Shown: positions 37,377 to 46,856, numbered from the stretch's first letter. The stretch is DNA of 64,000 bases from Siminovitchia terrae (GCF_003605405.2 NZ_QYTW02000025.1:1-64000); one strand, 5' to 3'. The notes: generated by a model not told the origin, from the sequence alone. Made by a program: numbers and translations.

Positions 37377-37892
37377 ATGGAACAACGACAAAGCAAGAAA
37401 ATGAAAGATTCACTGACTATAAAAACGAGCCATGTCTCCCCTCCAGATACGAATCATCATGGCAATTTATTTGGCGGGAAGCTAATGTCCGATGTTGATG
37501 ATGTAGCATCGATAGCCGCTGCTAGATTCGCACGAAAGCCTGTTGTCACGGTATCTACGGATTCCGTAGACTTTTTCAAACCGATCCGGATTGGCGATGC
37601 CGTTACAATGGAGGCAATCGTAACATGGAGCGGAACGACATCAATGGAAGTATTTGTAAAAGTCTTGTCTGAGCACTTGATTACTGGCGAGAAATCCATT
37701 GCCGCCTTTTCATTCCTTACATTTGTTGCTTTGGATGAAAACGGACGGCCAAGTCCTGTGCCAAAAGCTATACCCGAATCGGAGGAGGAGCACTGGCTAA
37801 ATAAAACAGCCAAATCTAGGGCGGCTCATCGTCAAAAAAGAAAAAAAGAGAGCAGGGATTTAGCTGATTTTTTTTCAAATCTAAGTCTCTGA
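37377..37892 (+). CDS. Acyl-CoA thioesterase, hotdog fold (YkhA type)
   Basis: A 171-residue BFIT/BACH-type acyl-CoA hydrolase. Family features are P-P-D-T-N-H-H-G-N-L-F-G-G, with the catalytic Asn/His region, S-T-D-S-V-D-F and A-F-L-T-F-V-A-L-D near the end of the fold; a basic tail (R-Q-K-R-K-K-E) follows. GAGGTGA lies 5 nt before the ATG at 37377. It hydrolyses acyl-CoA thioesters; chain-length preference is unknown. Confidence 0.85.
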   Translation: MEQRQSKKMKDSLTIKTSHVSPPDTNHHGNLFGGKLMSDVDDVASIAAARFARKPVVTVSTDSVDFFKPIRIGDAVTMEAIVTWSGTTSMEVFVKVLSEHLITGEKSIAAFSFLTFVALDENGRPSPVPKAIPESEEEHWLNKTAKSRAAHRQKRKKESRDLADFFSNLSL

Positions 37893-38125
37893 ACCAGGAA
37901 TATATTGGATGATTACAATTCTGCGATAATTTTACAGGAAGTTTAAGTTTGTATAACAGCCACTATCATGAGACAAATAAAATTGGAGATGTATCAAGGC
38001 TTATGGCAGTTTTTGCTCTCTTTTAACTGTAACAATTTCTTCCACTTGCCAAATACATAAGAAATATCCCTATAAATTTATTATACTTACTATAGGATAT
38101 TACAAGTAAAGGCAAGGTGGACCAT

Positions 38126-39133
38126 ATGTTTTCAAGTACTGAAATTGGGATTGATCTAGGAACAGCTAATGTTCTAGTTTATACAAAAAATAAAGGGATT
38201 ATTTTGAATGAACCATCCGTTGTAGCGGTTAATACAGATACAAAACAAGTGATCGCGTTCGGAGCGGAAGCTAAAGAGATGATTGGCAAAACACCTGCGA
38301 ATATTACAGCCGTTCGCCCGCTCCAAGACGGAGTTATTGCTGATTTTGACATCACCAGCCAAATGCTGAAACACGTCATGAGAAAAGCAGGAAAAACGCT
38401 GGGGCTTGCCATTCGTAAACCGGACGTAGTTGTCTGCACTCCTTCTGGCGCCACCTCAGTTGAAAGGCGTGCCATCCATGATGCAGTCAAATCTTGTGGC
38501 GCAAAGAATGTCCACTTGATAGAAGAACCTGTTGCTGCGGCAATCGGAGCTGATCTTCCGGTTGAAGAGCCTGTTGCAAATGTGGTTGTGGATATTGGTG
38601 GAGGAACAACAGAAGTAGCCATCATTTCTTATGGCGGTGTTGTCAATTGTAATACCGTCCGTATCGGCGGTGACTTGCTCAATGAAAATATCATTCAACA
38701 TGTCAGAAAAGGCTATAATCTATTAATCGGTGAACGGACAGCCGAGAATATTAAGATTGAAATCGGTTATGCGCTGGTTGAGCACCATGAGAAAAAAATG
38801 GATGTTCGTGGACGGGACCTTGTAACGGGACTTCCAAAAACGATCACGTTAAGTTCCTATGAAATTCAGGAATCATTGAAGGAATCTTTGCTTCACATTT
38901 TGGAAGCAATCCGAGCCACATTAGAGAACTGTCCGGCTGAATTGAGTGGAGATATCGTTGACCATGGGGTTGTTTTATCAGGGGGCGGTGCCCTGTTGAA
39001 TGGTATGCAGGAATGGCTAAGTGATGAAATCATCGTTCCTGTCCATATTGCACCAAACCCATTGGAATCTGTGGCTATAGGAACAGGACGAGCTCTCAAA
39101 TTCATCAATAAGCTTCAGACGGTTGGCAAATAA
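38126..39133 (+). CDS. mreBH: Rod-shape actin homologue MreBH
   Basis: A 335-residue MreB-family protein that polymerises under the membrane and guides lateral wall synthesis. ATP-binding motifs are D-L-G-T-A-N near the start, [10 protein letters not shown] (about residue 155) and S-G-G-G-A-L-L-N-G near 280. The opening [12 protein letters not shown] and the proximity to ampS point to MreBH rather than MreB or Mbl. AAGGTGG precedes the ATG at 38126. In B. subtilis MreBH works with the LytE hydrolase. Confidence 0.9.
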   Translation: MFSSTEIGIDLGTANVLVYTKNKGIILNEPSVVAVNTDTKQVIAFGAEAKEMIGKTPANITAVRPLQDGVIADFDITSQMLKHVMRKAGKTLGLAIRKPDVVVCTPSGATSVERRAIHDAVKSCGAKNVHLIEEPVAAAIGADLPVEEPVANVVVDIGGGTTEVAIISYGGVVNCNTVRIGGDLLNENIIQHVRKGYNLLIGERTAENIKIEIGYALVEHHEKKMDVRGRDLVTGLPKTITLSSYEIQESLKESLLHILEAIRATLENCPAELSGDIVDHGVVLSGGGALLNGMQEWLSDEIIVPVHIAPNPLESVAIGTGRALKFINKLQTVGK

Positions 39134-39142
39134 TCTAGGAGC

Positions 39143-39354
39143 ACGGTTCTTTTACTTGTAGTTGGAGCGGTTACCGTTTTTTGGGGATTATCGTAAAAAC
39201 GGGAAGCTTGCGTGAGTATTAGTTACCGCTTTTCGTGATTTATCGCAAATTCGGGATTCTTTCACTACCATTAGTTCCGAGTTTCGAGTTGTTCCGTAAT
39301 ACGGGAAACTTGCTCAACCATTAGTGACCACTTTTCGTGATTCACCGCAAATAC
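39143..39354 (+). repeat. Degenerate tandem repeat, about 3.5 units of ~52 bp
   Basis: Units start near 39201, 39253 and 39303 with GGGAAACTTGC and contain ATTAGTGACCACTTTTCGTG and CGCAAATACGG variants; a weaker unit precedes them. Located just after mreBH, before its terminator. Confidence 0.75.
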
Positions 39355-39413
39355 GGTCACTGATAAAGCTGCTGCTTCGGTAACTTATGTTTAAAGTCAC
39401 TGCTATCAATATA

Positions 39414-39470
39414 AAAAGCTGCCCAGAAAATCTCTTTACTGATGACTTTCTGGACAGCATTCTTTTTTAA
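39414..39470 (+). terminator. Terminator downstream of mreBH
   Basis: GCTGCCCAGAAAATC and GACTTTCTGGACAGC pair imperfectly around an AT-rich loop and are followed by TTCTTTTTT. Confidence 0.65.
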
Positions 39471-39524
39471 GAGTAAAGAAAGTATAAAATTTTTATCGTT
39501 TTCATTTCAAAAATCAGATTTCCA

Positions 39525-39835
39525 TGTCTAGCTCCGATGTACAGGACGTACAAGTGCAAGCTAAGCGGCAGGACGTCGCGATTTCAGCCTGCATTCTTCG
39601 CCGTGTTGTCTGGCTGTGAGTGCCATCGGCTCGAGGTCATAAGCCAATCGCTGAAGAAGGCAAACTACGCCTTCTTCAGCACTCGTCTTATGCTTGGTCG
39701 CCGATAAGCGGGCACTCTCGCACTTCGTTTTCCTTTATCTCAATTGAAGGATCGTCGACCAAAATCGCCACTTCCTGTGGCAACGTCGACGCACCAACAT
39801 CCTGTTGGCGCAGTTTGTACGTTGCTAAACGGGCC
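39525..39835 (-). repeat. Dispersed intergenic repeat family, copy 2 (reversed)
   Basis: On the minus strand this contains CGCTTATCGG, AAGCATAAGACGAGTGCTG, CAGCGATTGGCTTA, CGAGCCGATGG and CGCGACGTCCTGCCGCTTAG, the same order of blocks as at 6.9 and 48.3 kb, but with only one 58-bp-type unit. Confidence 0.7.
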
Positions 39836-39846
39836 TTCCGCTTTTC

Positions 39847-41397
39847 TTATTTCAATGTGGTCTCGTCTTCTACTACATCATCTTCTTGCCCTTTGGAAGC
39901 CCGAACTTCCTCGGTCAATGCATCGATGCTTCCACGCACATTTCCTTTTCCGGATAGATTCTCTAAAAGCTCTTTTACATCAATTCCCGAAGAAGCTTTC
40001 AAAGATTCCTGCATGGTTGCCATCAAGTTCGTCGCATAGCCGGTTACCTTATTGGCTCCACCTTCTCCATGACCCCCAGTGTCAACAACGGTAATTTTAT
40101 CGATGTTTCCAAGAGGTGCGGCCACTTGCTTCGCGTATTCAGGAAGCATCTTCAAAACCATATCCAACACAGCTGCCTGGCCGAATTGCTCGAACGCTTC
40201 CGCCACTTTGCGTTTGGCTTCGGCCTCGGCAACCCCTTTTAGGCGAATAACTTCCGCTTCGGTCTCCCCTTGTGCACGTTCTGCATCGGCTTTCGCCACA
40301 CCATCCAGGCGAATTCGTTCTGCTTCCGCTTTCGCAGTCGCTTCCACACGGTACTGATGTGCATCCGCTTCGGCCATCTGTTTCGCTTTTTCCGCACTTG
40401 CCGCTTGCTCAACAGAATAGCGGTCTGCATCGGCTTTCTTTTTCACTTCTGAATCATACTGACGCTCACGACGGAGAATCTCTTTTTCTTCCAATTCAAT
40501 CTGCTTTTGACGCTCAATAATTTTAATTTGCATCTCGTGCTCGGTTACTTCCTGTTTCGCACGAGCGGTTTCAAGGTCATAAGCTTGGTCCGCGTTCGCC
40601 CGCGCAATATCTTGCTCGCGTCGGTATTCCGCCATCTTCAATTGATTCACTTTCTCTGCCTCAGCAATTTCCGTTGCCCGTTCAAGCTCCGCCTTTTTCG
40701 CTTCTTTGGCAGCTTCCGCCCGTTTTATACGGGTTTCTTTTTCAGCATCTGCCGTCGCAATATCCGCATCGCGCTTAACCTGTGCGATTCGCGGCTTACC
40801 AAGTGAATCCAAATAACCGTTTTTATCGCGGACTTCCTTGATAGTAAATGAAACAATAATAAGTCCCATTTTAGCTAAGTCCTGTGAAGCAACACGCTGT
40901 ACCTCTTGAGAAAACTTATCCCGGTTTTTATAAATTTCTTCGACCGTCATGGAACCAAGAATGGAACGAAGATGTCCTTCCAACACTTCCTTCGCTTCGT
41001 TTTCTCTTTCATCTTTTGTTTTGCCCAAAAACTGTTCCGCAGCCGTAGCAATTTCCCCGATGGAGCCGCCAATTTTAATAATGGCTGTTCCGTCCGCCAT
41101 CACTGGAACACCTTGTTCCGTATATACTTCAGGTGTAGTTACTTCAAGCTTGCTCGACAGTAAACTGAGAGGCTGTGCCTGCTGAAAAACCGGAAGTACG
41201 AAGGCACCCCCGCCCCGGATGATTTTAATTTTATTGCCGGACTCATCTACATGGACGTTTTTTCCGCCGAGGTAACTCCCCGTCACGATCAACGCTTCGT
41301 CAGGCCCAGCCGTACGGTATTTAGTAATAAATACAGCGATTAAAGCAATGAGAATAAAAGCAACAACTATTAAAACAATGGCTACACCAATAGGCAT
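39847..41397 (-). CDS. floT: Flotillin-like protein FloT (YuaG)
   Basis: A 516-residue membrane-scaffold protein. An N-terminal hydrophobic hairpin segment (residues 1-25) is followed by the SPFH/band-7 domain (about 30-220) and a long Ala/Glu/Lys coiled-coil with repeated E-A-E and A-E-A motifs, ending in a glycine-containing region G-H-G-E-G-G-A-N-K. GAGGAGG is 9 nt before the ATG at 41397. It organises functional membrane microdomains with NfeD-type YuaF, encoded 17 bp upstream and in the same operon. The operon has a sigma-W promoter. Confidence 0.94.
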   Translation of the reverse strand: MPIGVAIVLIVVAFILIALIAVFITKYRTAGPDEALIVTGSYLGGKNVHVDESGNKIKIIRGGGAFVLPVFQQAQPLSLLSSKLEVTTPEVYTEQGVPVMADGTAIIKIGGSIGEIATAAEQFLGKTKDERENEAKEVLEGHLRSILGSMTVEEIYKNRDKFSQEVQRVASQDLAKMGLIIVSFTIKEVRDKNGYLDSLGKPRIAQVKRDADIATADAEKETRIKRAEAAKEAKKAELERATEIAEAEKVNQLKMAEYRREQDIARANADQAYDLETARAKQEVTEHEMQIKIIERQKQIELEEKEILRRERQYDSEVKKKADADRYSVEQAASAEKAKQMAEADAHQYRVEATAKAEAERIRLDGVAKADAERAQGETEAEVIRLKGVAEAEAKRKVAEAFEQFGQAAVLDMVLKMLPEYAKQVAAPLGNIDKITVVDTGGHGEGGANKVTGYATNLMATMQESLKASSGIDVKELLENLSGKGNVRGSIDALTEEVRASKGQEDDVVEDETTLK

Positions 41398-41414
41398 CAA
41401 CCGATTCCTCCTCG

Positions 41415-41945
41415 TCAAGTAAAATTCTTTTTGTATGGCATTACATGCAGTACCCCATCTTTCACTTCGATCACCAGCACTTCAGATCCTTCTGGAATCT
41501 CCATATCTTCAAAACTGGCTGCCGGCTTGGAAATCATTCCACTGTAGCTTTCAATCACCACTTCCCCGAAACCTTTTTCGGGAATGGAGATGATGACCTT
41601 TCCAATTCTTCCTTCGAGAGATTTCTCCGTATAGCTCAATGACTGCTCCGCTGAAGACATGGGAACAAGTACAAAGACATTGAGAATGATATCCAGCAGG
41701 AACGCCGTAATTGCGGCAATTCCCATGATGAGAAAACTATTCAGGGAAGTGAGCAGTTCAAGAATATATCCGCCCGCAGAGAAAAAAGTAATAAAGGCCA
41801 ATATAAGAATCGGACTTAGAAACGCGGTCGCTTCCCCCAGTCCCTCAAGGACATCCCCAAAGAACAGGTATAGAATCGTTAAACTGCCAGAGACGATCAA
41901 CAAGATCAAATAAATGGTTTCAATTGGCATACCAAACAGAGTCAT
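41415..41945 (-). CDS. yuaF: NfeD-like membrane protein YuaF
   Basis: A 176-residue membrane protein with about four N-terminal helices (to residue 95) and a C-terminal OB-fold domain (about 100-175) with the NfeD pattern G-R-I-G-K-V-I-I-S and G-S-E-V-L-V-I-E-V. AAGGGTGG is 6 nt before the ATG at 41945. First gene of the yuaF-floT operon. It partners the flotillin. Confidence 0.92.
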   Translation of the reverse strand: MTLFGMPIETIYLILLIVSGSLTILYLFFGDVLEGLGEATAFLSPILILAFITFFSAGGYILELLTSLNSFLIMGIAAITAFLLDIILNVFVLVPMSSAEQSLSYTEKSLEGRIGKVIISIPEKGFGEVVIESYSGMISKPAASFEDMEIPEGSEVLVIEVKDGVLHVMPYKKNFT

Positions 41946-42028
41946 GGCCATCCACCCTTTTTCATAATAATTAAGTAATCACTATCAGCTATCCCGCCTT
42001 TTCTCTTTTTATATCGCGATGGTAATTA

Positions 42029-42054
42029 TACGTTTGAATATGCATTAAGTTTCA
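42029..42054 (-). promoter_or_regulatory. Sigma-W promoter of yuaF-floT
   Basis: On the minus strand TGAAAC (42054-42049), a 16-bp spacer and CGTA (42032-42029) give a perfect sigma-W -35/-10 pair, as known for yuaF-floT in B. subtilis. It lies about 85 bp before the yuaF start. Confidence 0.92.
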
Positions 42055-42189
42055 TATTTTTGTAAAAAATTATGCTGAAACATCTTCTGAAATTGACTGT
42101 TTGATCACTTTTCTTCTCCCTATTTTTACAAGAAGAAAAACGAGAGGCGTGTCCAAAATAGCTACGATGAACTTAAAGGAATACTGAGA

Positions 42190-42381
42190 TCAAATGCGCC
42201 TCGGCGTATTTGTGCCCAGATTTTATCGAACTTCGCTCAATAAATTTCCTCTGAAAATCTGTGGCATCCACCGGAGTTTTTAACTTAATTCAGCCAGGGT
42301 TTGAACCCCCACTGAATGGAATGCCAATATTCATTCATCTCACCACTTACACATGGGAGACTTCTGCTGAATGAAGTTAAA
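42190..42381 (-). repeat. 195-bp structured dispersed element, copy F
   Basis: A diverged copy upstream of the yuaF-floT operon and downstream of queF. The ATCGAGC stem carries two changes that are C-A mismatches on the plus strand but G-U wobble pairs on the minus strand. The CAGAAGT hairpin has lost 3 bp. Confidence 0.88.
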
Positions 42382-42403
42382 TATAGAAGCATACGTAACT
42401 CCC

Positions 42404-42901
42404 CTACCGGTTATCCACTTTTTCCGGATAGAGATCGTGATTCATCATACGATATTCCGCCATCTGTTCATATTTCGTTCCCGGCTTACCGTAATTGGAG
42501 TATGGATCAATGGACAAACCACCTCTTGGTGTAAATTTGCCCCAAACCTCGATATACCTGGGATAAAGAAGCTTAATCAAATCATTCATAATCTTATTGA
42601 CACAGTCTTCGTGAAAATCGCCGTGGTTGCGAAAGCTGAACAGGTAGAGCTTAAGCGACTTGCTTTCAACGATTTTTTTGTCAGGAATATAGCTGATGTA
42701 GATCGTCGCAAAGTCCGGTTGTTTTGTCTGTGGACAAAGGGACGTAAATTCTGGACAGTTGAATTTGATAAAATAATCCCTGTCCGAATGCAAATTATCG
42801 ATAGATTCCAAAACTCCGGGCGAATATTCGAATAAATATTCCGTATTCTGGTTCCCTAACAGCGATAAATCCTTCAGTGTATCTTCATTTCTTCCAGTCA
42901 T
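42404..42901 (-). CDS. queF: NADPH-dependent 7-cyano-7-deazaguanine reductase QueF
   Basis: A 165-residue single-domain (YkvM type) nitrile reductase that converts preQ0 to preQ1 in queuosine synthesis. The catalytic Cys56 and Asp63 lie in [13 protein letters not shown] and the family motif [11 protein letters not shown] follows. GGGAGG lies 8-9 nt before the ATG and is part of a hairpin. A preQ1-I riboswitch with terminator precedes the gene, giving end-product feedback. The other queCDE genes are not in the window. Confidence 0.95.
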   Translation of the reverse strand: MTGRNEDTLKDLSLLGNQNTEYLFEYSPGVLESIDNLHSDRDYFIKFNCPEFTSLCPQTKQPDFATIYISYIPDKKIVESKSLKLYLFSFRNHGDFHEDCVNKIMNDLIKLLYPRYIEVWGKFTPRGGLSIDPYSNYGKPGTKYEQMAEYRMMNHDLYPEKVDNR

Positions 42902-42907
42902 TAAAAA

Positions 42908-42941
42908 AACCTCCCAAATTTCACCTGGTTGTGGGGAGGTT
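42908..42941 (-). promoter_or_regulatory. Shine-Dalgarno-sequestering hairpin of queF
   Basis: On the minus strand AACCTCCC (42941-42934) can pair with GGGAGGTT (42915-42908), which includes the queF ribosome site. It lies downstream of the riboswitch terminator and could add translational control. Confidence 0.6.
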
Positions 42942-42956
42942 CAAAACGCCTGGCAT

Positions 42957-42984
42957 AAAAAAAGCCATATCGCGCGGATATGGC
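42957..42984 (-). terminator. Riboswitch-controlled terminator upstream of queF
   Basis: On the minus strand GCCATATC-CGCG-CGATATGGC is followed by seven T. The upstream segment TATGGC (43002-42997), overlapping the aptamer's 3' end, can pair with GCCATA of the terminator, giving an antiterminator choice. Confidence 0.88.
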
Positions 42985-43000
42985 AGTCTCATATAAGCCA

Positions 43001-43036
43001 TAGTTTTTTATAGAGGGTTAAACGCTATGAACCTCT
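43001..43036 (-). ncRNA. PreQ1-I riboswitch aptamer
   Basis: On the minus strand the block opens AGAGGTTCATAGC, continues to the complementary CCTCT and ends with the A-rich TATAAAAAACTA tail. This matches the preQ1-I aptamer of B. subtilis queC with its 5-bp P1 stem and pseudoknotting tail. Its position before queF, a preQ1-forming enzyme, fits. Confidence 0.95.
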
Positions 43037-43548
43037 CCCCTTCCGGGTATTTATAATTATTTCCACCAACAATCATACTTGAGGACAGGAACATGCGTCA
43101 ACTATTGCTTTCGAAGGCTATAAGAAAGACATTATTCACCGGATGAGTATGTATTACACACCATCAGATTTTTCAATAAAATACCCCTTCATGTGTGCTT
43201 TAATTACTGCGATTATTTTCATTGTTTATCTATAGATAACTTGGTTGCAGTCGCTGGGAAAGAGGGCACGAACAAATTGATGTGCGTCTAGCTGTTTTTT
43301 CTACACGATCTTCGATAAAATAAAAAAGTGCAAGGTGATTTTTTATGAGGCAGCTGACTTTAATCACATCATGTAGCTTTGCACCGAAGGAAACGTACGC
43401 TCCTTGAATAGGCAGGGGCATAATCATCTTGGTCATTAAATTTTACGCTTTTTGTCCCTTAAAAAAAGTTGCTGTGGAGGAATTCGTTGGCTAAAATACA
43501 CCTATGCTATATTTCCCGACAGGCAGATGAAAAAGGAGGAATCTGACA
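43037..43548. other. Interval without a recognised gene
   Basis: No supported gene. A minus-strand open frame at 43436-43230 (68 codons) lacks a ribosome site, and a 20-codon plus frame after AAGGTG at 43333-43338 is too short to judge. The carbonic anhydrase ribosome site AGGAGG lies at the right end. Confidence 0.4.
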
Positions 43549-44124
43549 ATGTCCTTGTTAAAAGAAATCCTTGATTATAATAAAACGTTCATTGACGAAA
43601 AAATGTATGAAGCTTATGCAACAACAAAATTTCCCGACAAGAAGCTTGTCATTCTCACTTGCATGGATACCCGTTTGGTTGAGCTTCTACATAAAGCAAT
43701 GAATATGAAAAACGGCGATGTCAAAGTGGTTAAAAATGCCGGAGCCATTCTTACACATCCGTTCGGAAGTATCATGCGCAGTCTGCTGATTGCCGTATAT
43801 GAATTGAAGGCTGATGAAGTGTATGTTATCGGACATCACGATTGCGGGATGAGTGCAATCGAAAGCGGACAAGTCCTTGAAAAAATGCAGGAACGCGGAA
43901 TCACCAAAGAAACCTTGGATATCATTAAAAATTCTGGAATTGATTTGGATGAATGGCTGACCGGCTTCGACAGCGTCGAAGAAAGTGTCGAGCACAGCGT
44001 CAACATGATCCGTAACCATCCGCTTATGGCAGATCAGGTTCCAGTTCATGGCCTGGTTATCGATCCGAGAACTGGAAAACTTGACCTTGTCGTAAATGGC
44101 TATGAAACGCAACCTGCGAAGTAA
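43549..44124 (+). CDS. Beta-class carbonic anhydrase
   Basis: A 191-residue zinc enzyme that interconverts CO2 and bicarbonate. The beta-class motifs C-M-D-T-R (Cys38, Asp40, Arg42) and H-H-D-C-G-M provide the Cys-His-Cys zinc site and the Asp/Arg dyad. The type resembles B. subtilis YtiB. AAAGGAGGAATC precedes the ATG. It is followed by a 20-bp tandem array and a strong terminator. Confidence 0.93.
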   Translation: MSLLKEILDYNKTFIDEKMYEAYATTKFPDKKLVILTCMDTRLVELLHKAMNMKNGDVKVVKNAGAILTHPFGSIMRSLLIAVYELKADEVYVIGHHDCGMSAIESGQVLEKMQERGITKETLDIIKNSGIDLDEWLTGFDSVEESVEHSVNMIRNHPLMADQVPVHGLVIDPRTGKLDLVVNGYETQPAK

Positions 44125-44142
44125 AAATTGATAATCGTTTTT

Positions 44143-44430
44143 GTGGAACGTTTATACGTGAGTTGGAACGTTTATACGTGAGTTGGAACGTTTATACGTG
44201 AGTTGGAACGTTTATACGTGAGTTGGAACGTTTATACGTGAGTTGGAACGTTTATACGTGAGTTGGAACGTTTATACGTGAGTTGGAACGTTTATACGTG
44301 AGTTGGAACGTTTATACGTGAGTTGGAACGTTTATACGTGAGTTGGAACGTTTATACGTGAGTTGGAACGTTTATACGTGAGTTGGAACGTTTATACGTG
44401 AGTTGGAACGTTTATACGTGAGTTGGAACG
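44143..44430 (+). repeat. Tandem array, 14 units of 20 bp
   Basis: Fourteen essentially identical copies of AGTTGGAACGTTTATACGTG lie between the carbonic anhydrase stop codon and its terminator. Each unit holds ACGT-TTAT-ACGT, a small inverted repeat. The last unit's GGAACG is also the first part of the terminator's left arm. Confidence 0.97.
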
Positions 44431-44473
44431 ATCCCGGACAGCTTTGCTGTCCGGGATCGTTCCTTTTATTTTG
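44425..44473 (+). terminator. Strong terminator after the 20-bp array
   Basis: An 18-bp perfect stem (44425-44442 with 44446-44463) with a TTT loop is followed by TTTTATTTT on the plus strand. It overlaps the 3' end of the convergent dehydrogenase gene. Confidence 0.92.
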
Positions 44474-45662
44474 TAGTCGCCCGCCTTCTGGAAAAATGAT
44501 AATCATAGCAGGTCAAATAAAGGTCTTTGAGTTCCCGCAGAGTCGGTACTTTTGGATTATTGGCGGGGCTGCCGCTTTCAATAGCATCCCTTGCCATTTT
44601 TTCCACTGACAAGGTGAATTCTTTTTCATCAAGCCCCCAACCTTTCAGATTAGGAATCTCTAAGTCAGTGCAAAGCTCCTTTACGGAGTCTACCGCAATG
44701 TTCGCGGCCTCCTCGTTTGTTACATTCCGATCAGGCATAAAAATTCTTCCCAAATCTGCCAGCCTTTCTACACATGAATCCTTGCTAAATTCCAGTATTG
44801 CCGGTAGAAGCATAGCATTGGAAAACCCATGCGGAACATGGAACAACGCTCCGATTGGCCTTGACATCCCATGAACAAGACAAACAGAAGCATTGGAAAA
44901 AGCCATACCAGCTTGTAAAGATCCCAGTGCCATTTTCTCTCTTGCCTCCATGTTGCTCCCGTCTTTATAAGCATCCCGGATATGATTGGCAATCAGTTTC
45001 ATGGCGGAGAGGGCAAGCATGTCTGTCATCGGGTGAGATTTTTTTGATAAAAATGCCTCAATCGCATGGCTTAATGCGTCTATCCCAGTCGCCGCCGTCA
45101 CATGCTTCGGTGAAGATTTACTCAGTTCGGGATCAACGATAGCGGCATTCGGCATAAAGGCTTTCTGCTTTATCATCATTTTAACTTGGCTGGAGGTATT
45201 TGTTATCACCGTTACATCAGTTGCTTCGGAACCTGTTCCGGCTGTTGTCGGGATGGCGATATGCGGAAGCGGGGGCTGTTTAGCCTCTCTTTTCCCCCCC
45301 ACAAATTCGTCAATATTTCCTCCATTCGATGCAAGAACGGAAACAGCTTTTGCCGTGTCGATACAGCTTCCTCCACCCAAAGAAATAATCAAGTCACAGC
45401 CGTTTTCTGTAACCATTTTTAAAGCTTCTAACACGTACTGATCAGTCGGCTCCGTTTCAACTCCAAGGTAAACAGCGCTTTTCACCTGGCAATCATCCAA
45501 AAAGCCCATGCACTGATTCACATTCCCCAATTTCTCCATCACTTTGTCAGAGATGATCAAGGCATTCTTTCCCCTTTGAGCGGCTTTGTCTCCAACCTTT
45601 TTAAAAGAATCAGGTCCATATGTAATCGACGGCGGTGTTCTTAACTCTGCAAATTTGTTCAT
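44466..45662 (-). CDS. Iron-containing alcohol dehydrogenase (group III)
   Basis: A 398-residue NAD(P)-dependent group III dehydrogenase. The N-terminal domain has the nucleotide motif G-G-G-S-C-I-D-T-A-K (about residue 95), and the C-terminal domain carries metal ligands in D-A-L-S-H-A-I-E-A-F, H-G-M-S and H-G-F-S-N. Substrates are primary alcohols or diols, not further resolved. AAGGAGAGG precedes the ATG at 45662. A sigma-54 promoter lies about 40 bp upstream. It is transcribed in the same direction as the broken sigma-54 activator just upstream and divergently from the second dehydrogenase. Confidence 0.9.
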   Translation of the reverse strand: MNKFAELRTPPSITYGPDSFKKVGDKAAQRGKNALIISDKVMEKLGNVNQCMGFLDDCQVKSAVYLGVETEPTDQYVLEALKMVTENGCDLIISLGGGSCIDTAKAVSVLASNGGNIDEFVGGKREAKQPPLPHIAIPTTAGTGSEATDVTVITNTSSQVKMMIKQKAFMPNAAIVDPELSKSSPKHVTAATGIDALSHAIEAFLSKKSHPMTDMLALSAMKLIANHIRDAYKDGSNMEAREKMALGSLQAGMAFSNASVCLVHGMSRPIGALFHVPHGFSNAMLLPAILEFSKDSCVERLADLGRIFMPDRNVTNEEAANIAVDSVKELCTDLEIPNLKGWGLDEKEFTLSVEKMARDAIESGSPANNPKVPTLRELKDLYLTCYDYHFSRRRATTK

Positions 45663-45692
45663 TATTTTTCCTCTCCTTTTTAACCATATAAA

Positions 45693-45710
45693 TTGCAAGA
45701 ACTATACCAA
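45693..45710 (-). promoter_or_regulatory. Sigma-54 promoter of the leftward alcohol dehydrogenase gene
   Basis: On the minus strand TTGGTATAGTTCTTGCAA has GG at -24 and GC at -12 with the required 10 bp between them. The GTTCTTGCAAT part is identical to the other sigma-54 promoter at 47.0 kb. Confidence 0.85.
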
Positions 45711-45720
45711 CACCTTACCC

Positions 45721-46856
45721 TCAATAAATGTCATACTTTTTTATTTTTTGATAGAGAGTCGTACGATGAATCCCCAACATTTCAGCTGCTTTTGTTTTAT
45801 TGCCTCCTGTATGAGTAAGCGCTTTTATGATTGATTCTTTTTCCATCTGTTCTCCCATACTTTTTGCCTTTTCGAGCAAGGACACATTTTTTACATCGGT
45901 CACTTCTTCCGCTTGCTCCCATTGCATTTCTTTGATTGAGTGCAGCAAGTGAACCAGATGAATCTCCTGGCTGTCGACTAGCGTTACTATTTGTTCTATC
46001 GTATTAATCAGTTCCCTTATATTCCCTTTCCATGGATAACTCATTAGGGCCGATACTGCGTCAGGATTGAACGACTTCATCGGCATATGATACTTATTAC
46101 ACACTTCTTTTAAATAGTAGGATAATAGTATAGGTATATCCTGCCTTCCCCTTCCCAAATTGGAATTCGATGGACGACCATATCTTGTCCTTGTATATTT
46201 TGTATCACACCGCGTTCTGGAATAGCCGTTTTGACAGTAACGTGAAGGTTCGTATTATCAATTACTTCAGTTACATGGCGGCCAATTGCCTCTTCTCGCG
46301 AAATACCCGTGAATCTGCTGTATGCCTCATTGAATTCAATAAGGATTCCAAATTCATCCACAACAGCGATCCCCTCATAAGCGCTTTCGAGTACACTACT
46401 TAAAATTTCAATGGCATTTCTCTTTTTTTGAACAATGGACATGGACTTTGTATAGAAATTCATCATTTCTTTCGGCGTTATGATCCCCAAAATTTTATTA
46501 GACTGATCAACTACTGGTAAACATTCCGCCTGCATTTTCACAATATCTGTCATCTGATCTGTTGGCCTGACAGAGTCATAAAGATAAACTGGTATATCTT
46601 CTATAAGGGATGAACCTGTTGAATCCTTTAAAAGATTTGACAATATCGTACGGAAACTCAACAATCCAACAAGCTGATCGTTTTCATCCACAACCGGCAT
46701 AACATCCAGCTCTGTTTGCTCCATGATTTTTGCGGCTTCCCATACGGTCTGAGTCGAACAGATACATAATGGTGCAGTGTTCATCCATCTCTCCACTTGA
46801 AAAAAATCGTTAGATGATATTTTTTCCTTTCGAATTGTCATTTCACTGTAGACCAT
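45721..46856 (-). pseudogene. Sigma-54-dependent activator lacking its ATPase core
   Basis: The first frame (to about 46110) encodes two CBS domains (about residues 20-150) and a PAS domain ending H-R-I-P-I-W-E-G-E-G. The second frame encodes the end of the AAA+ domain (G-R-G-R-Q-D-I-P-I-L-L-S and Y-P-W-K-G-N-I-R-E-L) and a Fis-type helix-turn-helix (G-I-H-R-T-T-L-Y-Q-K-I-K-K-Y). Walker A, Walker B and the GAFTGA loop are missing, so most of the ATPase domain was lost with a frameshift near 46.13 kb. It cannot activate sigma-54 RNA polymerase. It lies between two dehydrogenase genes with sigma-54 promoters. Confidence 0.88.

Noticed and set aside
40079-40806. Several plus-strand frames inside floT
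   Set aside because: Antisense shadows of the Ala/Glu/Lys coiled-coil coding sequence.
43230-43436. 68-codon minus-strand frame downstream of nothing recognisable
   Set aside because: No ribosome site and no family resemblance; not enough to call a gene.
44143-44430. The 20-bp array as a CRISPR
   Set aside because: Units are contiguous and identical with no spacers between them, and no cas genes are present.
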